This document shows positions 8,051 through 16,957 of a stretch of 22,423 nt of DNA, one piece after another (position 1 is the stretch's first letter; the number at the start of each line of letters is the position of its first letter). Source of the stretch: a virus; the IMG/VR virus record IMGVR_UViG_3300027741_000293, positions 1-22,423 of that record. One strand, 5' to 3'. A program made the translations under genes and the position numbers. The notes beneath the pieces are model-generated. The model did no database searches. It saw nothing but the letters and a program-made list of their open reading frames with translations, and was not told where the DNA came from.

Positions 8051-11000
8051 ATGGGTGATAATCCATTTGCCGATTTAATCCCAAATAATGGGTCATCGGA
8101 AGGGGATGCTTCTCCTTCCCCTACCCCGTTTACTTCTTATAGCATTCCTGCCGCTGTAGGTGGTGCTGATGAGGCGTATGATCCAGATACCGCAAAGGGA
8201 CTAGGAGTAAGGGATATTCGACTCACTCCGGGAGTGGTTGCTGTAAATCCATCAGTCAACCCCTTGGGGACGGTGTTCTTAAACAAAGATACTGGCGAGG
8301 CATATATTGCCGCTGACAGGCATGGGAATAGAAATCCCAATGTAGTTGATATTTACAAAGACCCCACTGATTACAAGGCCGAGTCAGGACACGCCAACTT
8401 TATTCCAATTGACCAGATACCTCTCAATGAGATTCCCAAAAGTCCAGCGGAGTTAAGGAAGCTATTGGCTAATTACGGAAAAGTTCCCGCATCATCTGTT
8501 GCCCATGAGGATCAGAATCCATTTGCTGATTTGATTCCCAATAACAAGAAAGAAGGGGCGATGGAGGAATCTCAACAAGCTCAAGATGGCAATCCGTTTG
8601 CTGATTTGATTCCAAAACCAAAGAGCTACGGAAGCACGATGGAGGAAGACAAGGGCATTGCACCATCTGCTGCTACTAGCTCGTCTATGCCTTGGTATAG
8701 TGCCTTGGGTAGATCTGCCACCGCACAGACTGCCGCTAGTGTTATAAGGCAAGCAGAGGGATTGGAAAGGGCATCTGCCGCTCCGCTTCAATCACTTCCT
8801 CAACTTTCTCCAGAACTAGGGCCGGGAATTGGGGGAACTACCGCTGAAGCAAATGCTGTTTTTGATAAAGCCATTTCTGATAGGCAATCTGCATTAACGT
8901 CCCTGCAAAACACTATCTCCAAAAGAGGCTTTACTACAGCGGATGATACAATGCGTATCAAAGCAATTAAAGATGAGATCTCAAAAATACAATCCCAAAA
9001 GCCAATAGCATTAGCATCACAAGAATATACTCCAGAATCTCAACAGCAGCTATTACAAAGAAGGCAAGAAGCATCTAAAACTGCCGCTGGATTAGAACAA
9101 AAGGCTCAAGGGATGTTCCCTGTTTTAGGAGTAAGCCCAACTGACACATCTGTTGCCGCTGGCATTGGTCGAGGAGTTGGAAACATTGTATCAATGGTTC
9201 CAGAAATGCTTACAGGGCCACTTGCCTTACCCTTGACTGGGTTGGCAATGGGCAGCCAAGCATACGCTGAAGGTTACAACAACAAGGCGGAGGAACTTAA
9301 AAAGCAAGGCGTAACTGATCCAAATGTTATTGAGAAACAAGCCCATGCATCCGCAAGTCAAGAGGCAGTAAAGACAGTCCCGCAATTAGCCGCCTATATG
9401 GTGGGGGGTAAATTAACATCTGATGCTGTAGCGGCTTTGATGAAAGGGGCTGCTCCTGCCGCAAAGGGTATCGTTGGAGGAACTGCTGCCGCTGGAGCAA
9501 ATGTGATCACATCAGCGGGATTGAGGGGATTAGAGGGTCAACCTATTACCCCCACCCCTGAAGGTTTGACTCAAGACATTTTGTTTGGAGCGTTTCATGG
9601 ACTAGGAACTGGATTGCAAGCTAGGTCAGATGCAAAGAAAGCCGCTGACGCACAACTTGGTGGAAAAGAACCTCAAGTTGCTCCATCTAGCATTCCCAAT
9701 GTCAATGAAAAGGAAGCCATCATTACTGCCAAAGCAGATGATTTACATGAGACTCCTGCCCCTGTAATCAACATTCCCGCCGCAACTCCAGAAGAGTTGG
9801 CTAAAGTTGGAGAGGCTCCGATTACGCCAGAGACTCCTGCTCCAGAAGATAAGACCCAAAAGATCGCTGATCTCTCTATTGAGCAATTGGAGCATGAGCC
9901 AGGGTCAGCGGAGCATACAGCAATTCAACAACAGATTGATGAGTTACAGAAACCCGCTGAAGCTCCTATAGCTGAAGCACAACCAGAAACACCAAATGCC
10001 GTTCAAGAGCAAACAACAGGAGAAGTGGGCGTTCGCAACGCACCAGCCGTGGGCGAAGGAGTGGGCGGACAAAACAAAGCAGAAGTCCCTGCCACGCAAG
10101 GTGAAGAAAAGCCAAAAGAAGAAGTAACTCCTTTTAGCAAAAGAGACTTTTCAGAAGATCTAAATCAGTCTTTTAATAAAAAAGATGCTAAAGGTCGTCC
10201 TGTTCTTCTTGAAAATTCAGAAGTAGAAAAAATGTCAGAGGAACAAAGAGCCATGCGATTTATGGTTCTTTCTGATTCAATAAGCAGGGGATCAAAAGAT
10301 CCAGTAGTATTCGCAAACCTTGCCAAGTTATATCAAGAGTCCAAAAGACTTGGAGAAGTAAAAGAAATACCAAGCATAGAGGAATACATTTCTGGTAAAA
10401 AACCTATTGAAATAACAGCGGAAGAAGTAAAACCACAGCCAAAGAATCTCCCCGCCACAGGCCAGGAAGTCAAAGAAGAGGTAACTACTCCAGCTTCTTT
10501 AGAAGAAGCTAAAACTCCAGAAGAAGTAGATGCCTTTGTAAAAAAACAAAGAGCAATTTTACCATTAAACTTTAGAGATAAAGAAACTCTTGGCAAAAGG
10601 CTAAAAGCTCTTGGAATGCAAGCCGCCGCAAAGAAGCGTCAGCTTACTGGCAATCTTACCGCTAAAGAAGCCGCCGCTAAAGCCAAGAAAGAAGAATCTA
10701 ATTATATCGGAAAGCCTGTTTCTGTTGATGGAAGAAATGGCACAATAATCGGAAATCCTTTTGGAAGAGTAAAAGTTCGATTTGAAGATGGAAATGAATC
10801 AACCCATCTTCCAGAAAAGATTGAATCTCCAGTAGAGGCAAAGCCAGAATCAAAACCTACTGAAGAAGTAACTCAACCAGAGTTGCCAGAAATTGTAAAA
10901 TGGGCAGATAAGACCATTAAAGAAGGTCAAAAAAGGTTAAATACAGGTTTAGATCCAGAGTTGCTTTTTGCTTATGCAGTAAAATCTGCTCACTTTTTGG

Positions 11001-14000
11001 GCGTAAGAACAAATGATTTTGCCAGATGGTCAAAACAAATGGTGAAAGAATATGGAGAGCGAATTCAACCATACCTTGAAACCATTTGGGGAAGAGTTCG
11101 CCAACACGCATCAGGTGAATACAATCTGATTGACGATCCATTTTGGAAAAAGAATTCTGGAAAACCAGAGGAAGGAGAAGAAGCATATACTCCAAGCAAG
11201 ATTGCATGGAGTGATGCGGCAAGAGATATGTTTGGGATTAGGATTCATCCTTCTGAATTACCTTCCTTTAATGATGTCCACAAAATTTCCAAATGGCCCG
11301 AACCATTAAGGGATTTAGCAACAGTTAATGATGTAAGCTATCAGCTAAACAAAGAAACTGATGTAGCTGGAAATGAAATTTTAGACATTGCTACAACACC
11401 AATGGAAGAGGAAAGTGGAACTTTTGCTGAAAAGTTGGGTGACTTTGGTGGTGCTTCATTTAGAAACAGATTGCGTAGGGACATTCAAAAAAGAAATGAT
11501 GCAATTGAAAGAATAAAAGAAAAGACAAAGGGTCTTTATACTGATGAAGAAATTCTTGAAAAGGCATCTGAATTACCTCATGCGGGAAGAATTTATGCAG
11601 AAGATATATCCGCAAGGGCAAAAGAAAGCAGATCCCGGCTTGAAACTTGGGCTGATAATACAATCAAAGAATCTAGAAAGCGTCTTAATGTCGGACTAGA
11701 TCCAGAGGTCTTATCTGCATACGCAGTCAAGGGTGCTTTCAAGATTGCCCGTGGTGTTCGTGACTTTACCGCTTGGTCAAAGGAGATGTTGTCTGAATTT
11801 GGTGATGCAATTCGACCCCACTTGGAGGATCTCTGGAATCGTGCAAACCAATTGCACAACGAGGAAGCAGCTAAATACGGCCCCAAACCTCCTAGCGAAA
11901 GGGAAGTCTATGCAAAGCGAGTAGAGGAACAGCTCTCCAAGGTTTATGGTCGCAATCCTACCGCTGAAGAAGTGGGGAAATATGTAGATAAGAAGTTCCC
12001 GAAAGCTGAAGTTCCCGCTCCTGTTGCTACTCCTGCTACTGAAGGTCAACCAATCCAATTTGGAACATCAAGGGCGACCCAAGAAGAAATGCTAAAATCT
12101 GGCATTGGGCAAGGGGCAGTTCCATCTATTGAGCCAATGACTCGTAATGAGATGATCCAACAAGGGAAGGATGCCATCTCAAAAGGAGCAGACCCAGAAG
12201 AAGCGTTGAGCAAAATTCAGTCTGCTGAAGTTGATAAAAACTCAATGATAGCTAGGGCGCATATTGAAACTCTTGCGTCTAATGCGTATGAGGCATTGCG
12301 AAAATTTGGAGCAAATTCAGAGGAATACAAAGAAGCAAACAGAATATATAACGAATATAATGATCGTTATCAGCAAAATGTTTCTAGCGTTGCTGGTAGA
12401 ACATTGGGTCAGCAAGCATTTAGAACAGAATTAAAGATGGACAATGCTTTTGACTTTCAAAGGCAATTCAATGAAGACACAAAAGGCTCTGATTTAAGTG
12501 CGTCTCAATTGGACAAAGCATCCAAACTTGCCAAAGAAAACACCAAGGCAAATGAAGAAACTCAAAAGGCTCAAGATAATCTAGAAAAAATCAGGGATGA
12601 AGGGTTTTCTGATGTTGATGTTGAGACCCCGGAGTCAGTTGATGAAGCTCGTCAAAAAGTTGCTGATCTTTCAGATCCCGATAAGGCAAAACAGAAAGCT
12701 GAAATTGATCAACTCAATCAAGAAAATGAACAGATCAAGAACAGGCTTGAAGAGGCAAATCAAAGGCTATCTGAATCTTCAGAATCTTTGCGTGATAGGC
12801 TTAAAAAAGAAAATGAAGAGCTACGCAATCAATTAGAAGAAGCTAAAAAAGAAGATCCACTTGTTAAGCGTGTGATTGATGCTCTTGCAAAAGGCTATGA
12901 AAGCCAGATGCAAAAGGCACTTGAGAGAATCAGGCAGCGCAACAAGGAAGGTCGTTTAATGACTGGATTGAATCCAGCGGATCTTGCCGATCATGTAATT
13001 GTTGGTTCCTATCATATTACAAAGGGAGCTAGGGATTTTACAAAATGGTCAGCAGAAGTTGTTAAAACTATAGGTGAAAATGTTAAGCCATATCTTGAAC
13101 AAATATGGAATGAATCTTGGAAGCAGATTGATAAAGATTTGGCAGGATCAAAAGACCCCGGAGCAACCAAGGCTCGATCAGAAATCAAGAAGGTTAAAGC
13201 CAAAGCCAAGCGAGTTTCTAAAATGTCCCCAGAGGAAAAGCGGGCAAACAACATTCGCAAACGGATTGAACGCAATCAACAAATCATTGATGACATTAAC
13301 AATGGTAAGATTTCTAGTCCCAAAGATGTTCAAAAAGTTACCAATGAAGAGATTCGTGGTCTTGAAGATCAGTTAAAACAAGTTCAGGAGCAATTAAAAG
13401 AAGCCAAGCTAAAAGAAAAAAAGGTGCTTCAATTTGGTGGCAAAATAACTGACAAGCTAAATCCAGAACAAGCAAAGACAATTTGGGAAACGGCAAAGAA
13501 GTTTTACATACCTAGAATGACAAAAGATGCATTCTATGATGAACATAGATTGATTGCCGATATTGCTGATGACTTTGGATTGACTCCAAACCAAGTAAGA
13601 GAAGCGTTCTCTATGCCAAGGGGGGCAAGAAAAGCATCCAACGATCTCTACCAACAACAACAAAAAAGAAAACAGGTTCTTGATAATTCAAGAAGGTGGC
13701 TGATTGACCAAAGTGCCAGCGCAATTGGGAAAATTGCAGGGAAGGCCGCTGAATCAGCGTTTAAATTGTCCGTTCTTGGTCACGGGACGGCATTCATAAC
13801 AACTCATGCTCTTCCGCTTTGGGCTACTAATCCCATTATGGGAACAAAGGCTTTCTTGAGGGCAATGAGATACACATTTACAGGTAAAAATGGGAGAACT
13901 CAATGGATTATTGATAACCATAACATTGTAAATCATCCTGATTACGAGTGGGCAATGAAAGGCGGGGCAGATGTCAATCCGTTTAGATACGGAACAGAAA

Positions 14001-15067
14001 AGCCGCAAAGATCAAATCCTGACAGCTTGCTTGCAAAAGCTCTTGATCCAATTACTGGAGGAAGAGGGTTTGATGCATTGCATTGGATGAGGATGGAGTA
14101 TTTCTCAAAGTATTGGAGAAAACTTTCACCAGCACTTCAGAATGAAGAAATGGCAAAAGTTATTGGAGATGCCGCAAATACAGCTACCGGATATGCGGAA
14201 TCAAAACTTGGATCTCATCCACTTGTTCGTCTTGCTTTGTTTGCCCCCAAATTATACAAGTCCCAATTCAAATGGCTTGTTGGAGACCCGGCAAAAATGC
14301 TTGGGACAGCAGCTAGAATGGCTGTGGGAAAAGATGTTTCTCCTGCTGACGCTTGGCAAGCAAGGCATGAAGCTGTCAATAAGGTTAAATTTATTGGGAT
14401 GTATGCGGGATTACTTGGATTGAATCAAGCGATTCTTTCAGCAACTGGAAGCAATGCACAAGTAAACTTTACCGATCCTAAAAAACACGATTGGCTTGCA
14501 TTCAAAACAAGCGATGGTTCATTTAATCCTTTGCACCCGTTTCTTTCAATTGGAAGGCTTTTGGCAAAAGAGACACATGATTTGTTTAGTGACTATATTC
14601 CATCGGTTTTGGGCCAGAAGACGGCTTTGGAGAAATCCCCAGGAAACAATGTAAAGCTCGCCTTACATGATTTGGGGGATTATGCGTTTGGAAAGTTAAG
14701 CCCAATTGCTAGAGATATTGCAGTTGTGGTGAATCAAAGAGACTTTACTGGAAATGCAGTTCCTTGGTCATCAGTTGCCCCGCTTCGTGGTAAAGAAAAA
14801 CTTACTTGGCCTCAATTTTTGGCTGAAATGTTTTCCCCGATTCCTTTTGCAGAAGCATCTACTCAAAAGGATTGGGCATCTGCTGGAGCAGCGGAAAAAC
14901 TCGGATCTGCGTTGCTTTTTGGCGTTCCTTATACAACGAAAGAAGATGAGGAAAGATGGGAAGCATCACACAAATCCAAAGCAAAGCCCTCTGGCGGATC
15001 TGGAGGATTTGGAGCTAGAGCATTCAAGCCAATGGATAGTGCTTTTAAGGGGTTTAAGGAAAAATAA
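8051..15067 (+). CDS. Giant 2338-residue internal virion protein, polyvalent-type, with N-terminal 3D/lytic domain
   Basis: One uninterrupted frame from ATG 8051, three bases after the preceding stop, to TAA 15065-15067. Visible parts in order: an NPFADLIP motif at residues 4-11, with further copies at 156-163 and 181-188; a 3D/double-psi barrel-like domain (~45-115; GVVAVNPSVNPLGTVFL, with D89 and D100 as candidate acidic catalytic residues); hydrophobic Ala/Gly stretches (~370-400 and ~445-490); acidic linkers (~560-880); an SH3/KOW-like segment (~884-925; GKPVSVDGRNGTIIG); and three copies of a ~70-residue module (951-1018, 1200-1267, 1623-1692). Between modules two and three is a helical segment (~1350-1480) of a kind common in phage polyvalent proteins. 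Coiled coils lie at ~1490-1620 and ~1732-1791. A large C-terminal region (~1904-2310) ends in a Gly-rich tail. The likely role is ejection with the phage DNA and local peptidoglycan cutting, as for T7 gp16, with extra domains that may act in the host cell. The ejection role is inferred. Confidence 0.7.
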   Translation: MGDNPFADLIPNNGSSEGDASPSPTPFTSYSIPAAVGGADEAYDPDTAKGLGVRDIRLTPGVVAVNPSVNPLGTVFLNKDTGEAYIAADRHGNRNPNVVDIYKDPTDYKAESGHANFIPIDQIPLNEIPKSPAELRKLLANYGKVPASSVAHEDQNPFADLIPNNKKEGAMEESQQAQDGNPFADLIPKPKSYGSTMEEDKGIAPSAATSSSMPWYSALGRSATAQTAASVIRQAEGLERASAAPLQSLPQLSPELGPGIGGTTAEANAVFDKAISDRQSALTSLQNTISKRGFTTADDTMRIKAIKDEISKIQSQKPIALASQEYTPESQQQLLQRRQEASKTAAGLEQKAQGMFPVLGVSPTDTSVAAGIGRGVGNIVSMVPEMLTGPLALPLTGLAMGSQAYAEGYNNKAEELKKQGVTDPNVIEKQAHASASQEAVKTVPQLAAYMVGGKLTSDAVAALMKGAAPAAKGIVGGTAAAGANVITSAGLRGLEGQPITPTPEGLTQDILFGAFHGLGTGLQARSDAKKAADAQLGGKEPQVAPSSIPNVNEKEAIITAKADDLHETPAPVINIPAATPEELAKVGEAPITPETPAPEDKTQKIADLSIEQLEHEPGSAEHTAIQQQIDELQKPAEAPIAEAQPETPNAVQEQTTGEVGVRNAPAVGEGVGGQNKAEVPATQGEEKPKEEVTPFSKRDFSEDLNQSFNKKDAKGRPVLLENSEVEKMSEEQRAMRFMVLSDSISRGSKDPVVFANLAKLYQESKRLGEVKEIPSIEEYISGKKPIEITAEEVKPQPKNLPATGQEVKEEVTTPASLEEAKTPEEVDAFVKKQRAILPLNFRDKETLGKRLKALGMQAAAKKRQLTGNLTAKEAAAKAKKEESNYIGKPVSVDGRNGTIIGNPFGRVKVRFEDGNESTHLPEKIESPVEAKPESKPTEEVTQPELPEIVKWADKTIKEGQKRLNTGLDPELLFAYAVKSAHFLGVRTNDFARWSKQMVKEYGERIQPYLETIWGRVRQHASGEYNLIDDPFWKKNSGKPEEGEEAYTPSKIAWSDAARDMFGIRIHPSELPSFNDVHKISKWPEPLRDLATVNDVSYQLNKETDVAGNEILDIATTPMEEESGTFAEKLGDFGGASFRNRLRRDIQKRNDAIERIKEKTKGLYTDEEILEKASELPHAGRIYAEDISARAKESRSRLETWADNTIKESRKRLNVGLDPEVLSAYAVKGAFKIARGVRDFTAWSKEMLSEFGDAIRPHLEDLWNRANQLHNEEAAKYGPKPPSEREVYAKRVEEQLSKVYGRNPTAEEVGKYVDKKFPKAEVPAPVATPATEGQPIQFGTSRATQEEMLKSGIGQGAVPSIEPMTRNEMIQQGKDAISKGADPEEALSKIQSAEVDKNSMIARAHIETLASNAYEALRKFGANSEEYKEANRIYNEYNDRYQQNVSSVAGRTLGQQAFRTELKMDNAFDFQRQFNEDTKGSDLSASQLDKASKLAKENTKANEETQKAQDNLEKIRDEGFSDVDVETPESVDEARQKVADLSDPDKAKQKAEIDQLNQENEQIKNRLEEANQRLSESSESLRDRLKKENEELRNQLEEAKKEDPLVKRVIDALAKGYESQMQKALERIRQRNKEGRLMTGLNPADLADHVIVGSYHITKGARDFTKWSAEVVKTIGENVKPYLEQIWNESWKQIDKDLAGSKDPGATKARSEIKKVKAKAKRVSKMSPEEKRANNIRKRIERNQQIIDDINNGKISSPKDVQKVTNEEIRGLEDQLKQVQEQLKEAKLKEKKVLQFGGKITDKLNPEQAKTIWETAKKFYIPRMTKDAFYDEHRLIADIADDFGLTPNQVREAFSMPRGARKASNDLYQQQQKRKQVLDNSRRWLIDQSASAIGKIAGKAAESAFKLSVLGHGTAFITTHALPLWATNPIMGTKAFLRAMRYTFTGKNGRTQWIIDNHNIVNHPDYEWAMKGGADVNPFRYGTEKPQRSNPDSLLAKALDPITGGRGFDALHWMRMEYFSKYWRKLSPALQNEEMAKVIGDAANTATGYAESKLGSHPLVRLALFAPKLYKSQFKWLVGDPAKMLGTAARMAVGKDVSPADAWQARHEAVNKVKFIGMYAGLLGLNQAILSATGSNAQVNFTDPKKHDWLAFKTSDGSFNPLHPFLSIGRLLAKETHDLFSDYIPSVLGQKTALEKSPGNNVKLALHDLGDYAFGKLSPIARDIAVVVNQRDFTGNAVPWSSVAPLRGKEKLTWPQFLAEMFSPIPFAEASTQKDWASAGAAEKLGSALLFGVPYTTKEDEERWEASHKSKAKPSGGSGGFGARAFKPMDSAFKGFKEK
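8060..8083 (+). repeat. NPFADLIP motif, copy 1
   Basis: Encodes residues 4-11 of the giant protein, immediately after the start codon. Copies 2 and 3 encode the identical eight residues with only a few synonymous base changes. Confidence 0.85.
8516..8539 (+). repeat. NPFADLIP motif, copy 2
   Basis: Encodes residues 156-163 of the giant protein, after the 3D-like domain. It is followed by asparagines, as is copy 1 (NPFADLIPNN in both), which shows that the repeat extends slightly past the core. Confidence 0.85.
8591..8614 (+). repeat. NPFADLIP motif, copy 3
   Basis: Encodes residues 181-188, only 17 residues after copy 2. It is preceded by Gly and followed by KPK instead of NN. The short spacing suggests a local duplication of a linker plus motif. 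Confidence 0.85.
10901..11104 (+). repeat. ~70-residue module, copy A (in giant protein)
   Basis: Residues 951-1018 run from WADKTIKE to the end of IWGRVRQ. The shared pattern is a basic helix, then (N/M)(T/V)GL(D/N)P, a small hydrophobic helix, R(T/V)NDF or RDF, then WS and PYLETIW. Copies A and B are the closest pair. Confidence 0.85.
11648..11851 (+). repeat. ~70-residue module, copy B (in giant protein)
   Basis: Residues 1200-1267. It begins WADNTIKESRKRLNVGLDPE and ends LEDLWNRANQ, and is nearly co-linear with copy A without gaps. It is separated from copy A by about 180 residues of unrelated acidic and helical sequence. Confidence 0.85.
12917..13126 (+). repeat. ~70-residue module, copy C (in giant protein)
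   Basis: Residues 1623-1692, more diverged at the start (the W is lost) but keeping MTGLNPADLADHVIVGSYHI, GARDFTKWSAEVVK and VKPYLEQIW. It follows a long coiled coil. Confidence 0.8.
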
Positions 15068-15121
15068 CCCTTGATTCTCTTTCTCTTTTCAGCAACCCTT
15101 TAGCCTCACAAAGCAACCACC
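15068..15121 (+). other. Short intergenic gap, pyrimidine-rich then A/C-rich
   Basis: This 54-bp gap starts with a CT-rich run (ttctctttctcttttc) and ends cacaaagcaaccacc just before the next ATG. There is no Shine-Dalgarno sequence. An imperfect stem (aaggggtt / aaccctt) spans the end of the giant gene, but it has a bulge and lacks a clean T-run, so I do not call a terminator. Confidence 0.4.
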
Positions 15122-15421
15122 ATGAGCAAAAAATTCATCCTACCTCCATCTCTTAAATATCCCTTTGAACAATCCGAGTTCCCCGGTGATGTAAACCTTC
15201 GTGAGATTCGGGAACACGCAGAGAAGAACAAACTAGCAGAGGTTTCCTTCTACCAAGCTATCGTTATCGCACTCCTTGAGCAGAGGAATTACTTTGTTGT
15301 GGAGACGCTTCGATATGCCAAGGAGTATGGTCAGTTGCCACCAAGGGAAGATGAGGTTGATTCCCCTGTGGAGAAAACTGAAGAGCCAGCACCAGAAAGA
15401 TTCCGCAAAGTTTACGAGTAG
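15122..15421 (+). CDS. 99-residue hypothetical protein
   Basis: ATG 15122; stop TAG 15419-15421. The product starts MSKKFILPPSLKYPFEQSEF, has a helical centre (SFYQAIVIALLEQRNYFVVE, residues ~42-61) that looks amphipathic and not membrane-spanning, and an acidic Pro/Glu-rich tail (PREDEVDSPVEKTEEPAPER). It lies between the giant virion protein and the glycosyltransferase, with only three bases before the latter's GTG, so the two are likely translated together. I recognise no family. A small partner of either neighbour is possible. Confidence 0.6.
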   Translation: MSKKFILPPSLKYPFEQSEFPGDVNLREIREHAEKNKLAEVSFYQAIVIALLEQRNYFVVETLRYAKEYGQLPPREDEVDSPVEKTEEPAPERFRKVYE

Positions 15422-15424
15422 GTC

Positions 15425-16957
15425 GTGGCTACCTTCCTCAACATGGGGCGGTATGGGGACATCGTATCGTTCCTGCCTGTCCTAAAGAATGAGTTTGATA
15501 CAACGGGTAAGAAGCCTAGCCTAGTTGTTGCCAAGGACTTTGCAGACATCTTGGATGGGGTTAGCTATGTTGAGCCTATAGTCTATGATGGAGCATTTGA
15601 TGACATCACAGGGGCATTAGAATATCTCAAGACCCGAAATGAAACGGCAACTGCAACCCAAGTTGTCGGCATCCCTGATGTTTTAGTTGGTCAGGTTTAT
15701 GGAAAGCATCATGGCCCCCAAATCATCTGTGACTCATTCCAACAAGATGCCTGGAGGCTCGCAGGGAAGCTAGACCTATGGCCTAGCCAACCTCCGCTGG
15801 TGTTTGATCGACGAGACAAGAAACGAGAAGAGGAACTCATCAAGGAAATCCCCAAGAACAAGCCTTGGATTGTTGTCTCAACTGGTGGGACATCCTCACC
15901 CTTCCAGTATTCTGACTTGCTGTGGGAGATTCTAAACCATTCCTTTCCAGAGTTCCACATCGTTGATCTGGGAAAGATCAAGGCTGAAAGGTTCTACGAC
16001 TTGCTTGGCATCATGGATCATCCAAATACCCATGCGATGATCCTGACCGATAGTGGGCCGCTACATCTCTCATACGCCACACAGAAGCCTGTTCATGCCC
16101 TTGTGACGGATTCCCCCTATTCATGGCATGGAGCTGCGTGGAGGCCATCCTACGCATCCTATATACGGTATAAGAACTTCCCACGGGATGTGACTAGGAT
16201 CTTGGGGTTGATTCGGGGAACTATTCCATTACCTCCCATTACCAACCCTGACATCATCCATGTCTATTGCAGGATTCCAGATGCAGTTGGGTATGAGAAG
16301 AAGAGGAACGACCTCGCCAAAAAGACTTGGGATAAAATCGGGTGGGTGGATTGCGGGTTGGATGACAACTGTTTTGTAAGACACGCTGGAAATGTCATAC
16401 CCAAGCAGACCAGATACATTCCGCTTATCAAGGAGATGATCAGGCTTGCCTGTTGTGGCAGGAAGGATAGCGACATCGTGGTCATTACCAATACCGACAT
16501 CTGTGTCTCTACGAACATCGTGGAGAAGATCAGGGCAGGGTTGCCAGCGTATGCCTTTCGACATGACTACCGGGTTCTAGATGAGATCATCCCTGATTCA
16601 GAAATCGCTGGAGATAAATACCCTGGGTGTGACTTGTTTGCAATGTCGGTTGGATGGTGGAGGAGAAACCATCACCTCTACCCTGACATGGTGATAGGAC
16701 GGCATTCTTGGGATCGCATCATGCGAGAGCTATTCAAGTTGGCTAAAGGCAGGGAGATTGAGAGGGGCATCTACCATCAGAGACATCCCTCTGGTTGGGA
16801 AAACCCTGTTGCCTTGAATACAGATCTCTGCAACCTACGCAACGCAAGGCTTGCAAGGGAGTGGTTGACTGAACGGAATATCCCCTTGGAGGAGCTAGAG
16901 GATCTGAACTACGAGGGAAAGTTCAAGCGTCCTGACTTTAGCAAGCTGAAGGTTTGA
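15425..16957 (+). CDS. Two-domain glycosyltransferase: GT9-like N-terminus plus GT-A-like C-terminus
   Basis: 510 residues. GTG 15425 is chosen because the first beta strand (ATFLNMGRYGDIVSFLPVL) would lose its N-terminal half if the ATG at 15443 were used. Residues ~1-265 resemble family GT9 (ADP-heptose:LPS heptosyltransferase fold): the Gly-rich GRYGDIV loop at 8-14, VVSTGGTSS for the second Rossmann domain, and DSGPLHLSYATQKPVHALV from residue 209. Residues ~270-510 form a second domain with IVVITNTDICVS (N356-T357-D358, at a place where GT-A enzymes carry a DxD motif), then CDLFAMSVGWWRRN and IGRHSWDRIM. Such enzymes transfer sugars to a phage or host acceptor. Placement at the end of the virion block suggests modification of a virion protein or of host surface glycans. 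The GT9 call is fairly secure, the second less so. Its 3' end overlaps a leftward gene by 20 bp. Confidence 0.7.
   Translation: MATFLNMGRYGDIVSFLPVLKNEFDTTGKKPSLVVAKDFADILDGVSYVEPIVYDGAFDDITGALEYLKTRNETATATQVVGIPDVLVGQVYGKHHGPQIICDSFQQDAWRLAGKLDLWPSQPPLVFDRRDKKREEELIKEIPKNKPWIVVSTGGTSSPFQYSDLLWEILNHSFPEFHIVDLGKIKAERFYDLLGIMDHPNTHAMILTDSGPLHLSYATQKPVHALVTDSPYSWHGAAWRPSYASYIRYKNFPRDVTRILGLIRGTIPLPPITNPDIIHVYCRIPDAVGYEKKRNDLAKKTWDKIGWVDCGLDDNCFVRHAGNVIPKQTRYIPLIKEMIRLACCGRKDSDIVVITNTDICVSTNIVEKIRAGLPAYAFRHDYRVLDEIIPDSEIAGDKYPGCDLFAMSVGWWRRNHHLYPDMVIGRHSWDRIMRELFKLAKGREIERGIYHQRHPSGWENPVALNTDLCNLRNARLAREWLTERNIPLEELEDLNYEGKFKRPDFSKLKV

Noticed and set aside
8051-15067. Leftward and other-frame open stretches inside the giant gene
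   Set aside because: They are shadows: low-complexity, unlike neighbouring genes in codon use, and not linked to other leftward genes.
15040-15100. Possible rho-independent terminator after the giant gene
   Set aside because: The aaggggtt/aaccctt stem contains a bulge, the loop is long, and the following sequence is pyrimidine-rich but not a T-run. The next rightward gene follows closely and is probably co-transcribed.
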